NCBI GenBank assembly: GCA_910584785.1
Contig: CAJUDX010000104.1
Coordinates: forward strand, 1 to 7,467
Length of the DNA: 7,467 bases
Reading direction: 5' to 3'
From: an uncultured Lachnospiraceae bacterium
GTDB taxonomy: Bacteria; Bacillota; Clostridia; Lachnospirales; Lachnospiraceae
How positions within the stretch are numbered: position 1 is the first letter of the stretch; the number at the start of each line of letters is the position of its first letter. Of the stretch, positions 6,459 to 7,467 are shown piece after piece. Made by a program: the position numbers and the translations under genes. Under the pieces are notes generated by a model. That model ran no database searches, was not told where the DNA came from, and saw only the letters and a list, made by a program, of their open reading frames with translations.

Positions 6459-7467
6459 TTTGCTGAAACATAAATCTAAATCGGTAAACGCTAAGGCAGA
6501 TGTGAAATAGCGAAGGGATGTGGCAATATGGCAAGAACGTTGGGCATAGGGAAGCAGGACTTTGAAAAAGTGCGAAAAGAAAATGCTTTTTATATCGATA
6601 AAACAAAATTTATTCGGGAATGGTGGGAAAGCGAGGATGATGTGACATTAATAACCCGTCCCCGGCGTTTTGGAAAGACATTGAATATGAGTATGCTGGA
6701 AAAGTTTTTTTCTGTTCAGTTTGCGGGTCGGGGAGATTTGTTTTGTGGGCTTGCAATATGGGAAGATGAGAAATATAGAAGGCTTCAGGGAACTTATCCG
6801 GTTCTTTTTATCAGTTTTGCTGATGTAAAAGAAACCACATATATACAGACAAAAAAGAAAATTTGTCGTATTATTAAAGCATTGTATAATAAATATGATT
6901 TTTTGTTAGAAAATGATTTGCTGAATGAAAGTGAAAAGAACGATTTTTTAAATATTTCCGTTGATATGGAGGACAATGAAGCATCTTATTCATTAAAGGC
7001 ATTATCTGATTATTTATTGCGTTATTATAAGAAAAAAGTAATTATTTTGTTGGATGAATATGATACGCCAATGCAGGAAGCTTATGTGAATGGCTATTGG
7101 GATGAGCTTGTATCTTTTACCAGAAGTTTGTTTAATGCAACATTTAAGACAAATCCTTATCTTGAGCGAGCAATCATGACGGGAATAACCAGGGTGAGTA
7201 AAGAATCCATATTTTCAGATTTAAATAATTTACAAGTGATTACTACGACATCGGGAAAATATATGGATTGCTTTGGCTTTACGGAAGAGGAGGTATTTGC
7301 CGCAATAGATGAATATGGATTATCGGAAAAAAGACAGGAAGTTAAAAAATGGTATGACGGTTTTACCTTTGGCAAACAAAAGGATATTTATAATCCATGG
7401 TCCATCTTAAACTATCTGGATAAAAGGCAGATAGGAACTTATTGGGCAAATTCCAGTTCAAACAGTC
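6431..7467 (+). repeat. Direct repeat, copy B (runs off the window)
   Basis: Same-strand copy of 3889-4921. It begins inside the last codons of the SdpI-family gene and includes the leader and the first 313 codons of the second ATPase/nuclease gene. The last 55 bases in view, from TATCTGGATAAAAGG onward, are identical to copy A, so the window ends in the middle of a near-identical tract. Confidence 0.9.
6528..7467 (+). CDS. Second AAA-like ATPase/PD-(D/E)XK nuclease paralogue (5' part, runs off the end)
   Basis: The frame is open from ATG 6528 to the window edge (313 codons plus one base). It has the same GAAGGG ribosome site as its paralogue at 3982. The ATP-binding motifs are intact: TRPRRFGKTL (43-52), VIILLDEYD (171-179) and TGITRVSKESIFSDLNN. 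Residues 1-50 are identical to copy A. Residues about 103-165 are mostly different but of equal length, for example KETTYIQTKKKICRIIKALY against KEKSYAATVRRINQILANLY. Similarity is very high again from residue 171 to the edge. The nuclease domain, if present, lies outside the window, so intactness cannot be judged. Confidence 0.92.
   Translation, partial: MARTLGIGKQDFEKVRKENAFYIDKTKFIREWWESEDDVTLITRPRRFGKTLNMSMLEKFFSVQFAGRGDLFCGLAIWEDEKYRRLQGTYPVLFISFADVKETTYIQTKKKICRIIKALYNKYDFLLENDLLNESEKNDFLNISVDMEDNEASYSLKALSDYLLRYYKKKVIILLDEYDTPMQEAYVNGYWDELVSFTRSLFNATFKTNPYLERAIMTGITRVSKESIFSDLNNLQVITTTSGKYMDCFGFTEEEVFAAIDEYGLSEKRQEVKKWYDGFTFGKQKDIYNPWSILNYLDKRQIGTYWANSSSNS

Noticed and set aside
3889..7467. 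Insertion sequence or transposon as the cause of the repeats
   Set aside because: No transposase gene, terminal inverted repeats or target duplications were seen; the repeats are direct and contain genes.
1..7467. CRISPR array, tRNA, rRNA or known riboswitch
   Set aside because: No regularly spaced short repeats, tRNA-like cloverleaf or rRNA-like sequence was noticed on reading both strands.

Overview
The window looks like chromosome of a spore-forming, gut-type member of the Clostridia, most likely Lachnospiraceae. The evidence is a sugar ABC permease next to a cytoplasmic family-3 glycosidase with inverted domain order, a recognisable fragment of the sporulation regulator SpoIIID, and ATPase/nuclease genes of the PF09820 + PF08011 type that are common in such genomes. 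This assignment rests on protein resemblance only. All convincing genes are on the + strand.

Region 1 (1-3000) is ordinary carbohydrate metabolism with moderate base composition. It starts with the last 100 codons of a MalG-type sugar permease, followed by a hairpin terminator. Next comes an 817-aa glycoside hydrolase family 3 enzyme, probably a cytoplasmic beta-glucosidase or related enzyme that splits the sugar the transporter imports. Its domains are in the order C-terminal domain, FnIII-like domain, catalytic barrel.

Region 2 (3001-3981) is a visibly more AT-rich graveyard with no intact gene. It holds an isolated hairpin (3067-3104), the last ~30 codons of a lost ATPase/nuclease gene with a one-base frameshift (3224-3326), and the 5' half of spoIIID (3412-3543). 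The spoIIID fragment still has a plausible sigma-E promoter, a hairpin over its ribosome binding site and a strong downstream terminator (3635-3676). An extended -10 promoter and the start of a long direct repeat lead into region 3.

Region 3 (3982-7467) is an AT-rich accessory cluster. A full-length 565-aa AAA-like ATPase fused to a PD-(D/E)XK nuclease is followed by an unrecognised 103-aa protein, a 125-aa SdpI-family membrane protein, and a second copy of the ATPase/nuclease that runs off the window. The two copies are a mosaic: 168 bases are identical at the 5' end, codons ~103-165 differ strongly, and the last 55 bases in view are identical again. With the remnant in region 2, at least three ATPase/nuclease genes have existed here. 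The locus therefore looks like a repeatedly duplicating and decaying cassette, and the tail of the SdpI-family gene lies inside the repeat. The biological role of the cassette is unknown; a defence or toxin/immunity role is speculation.
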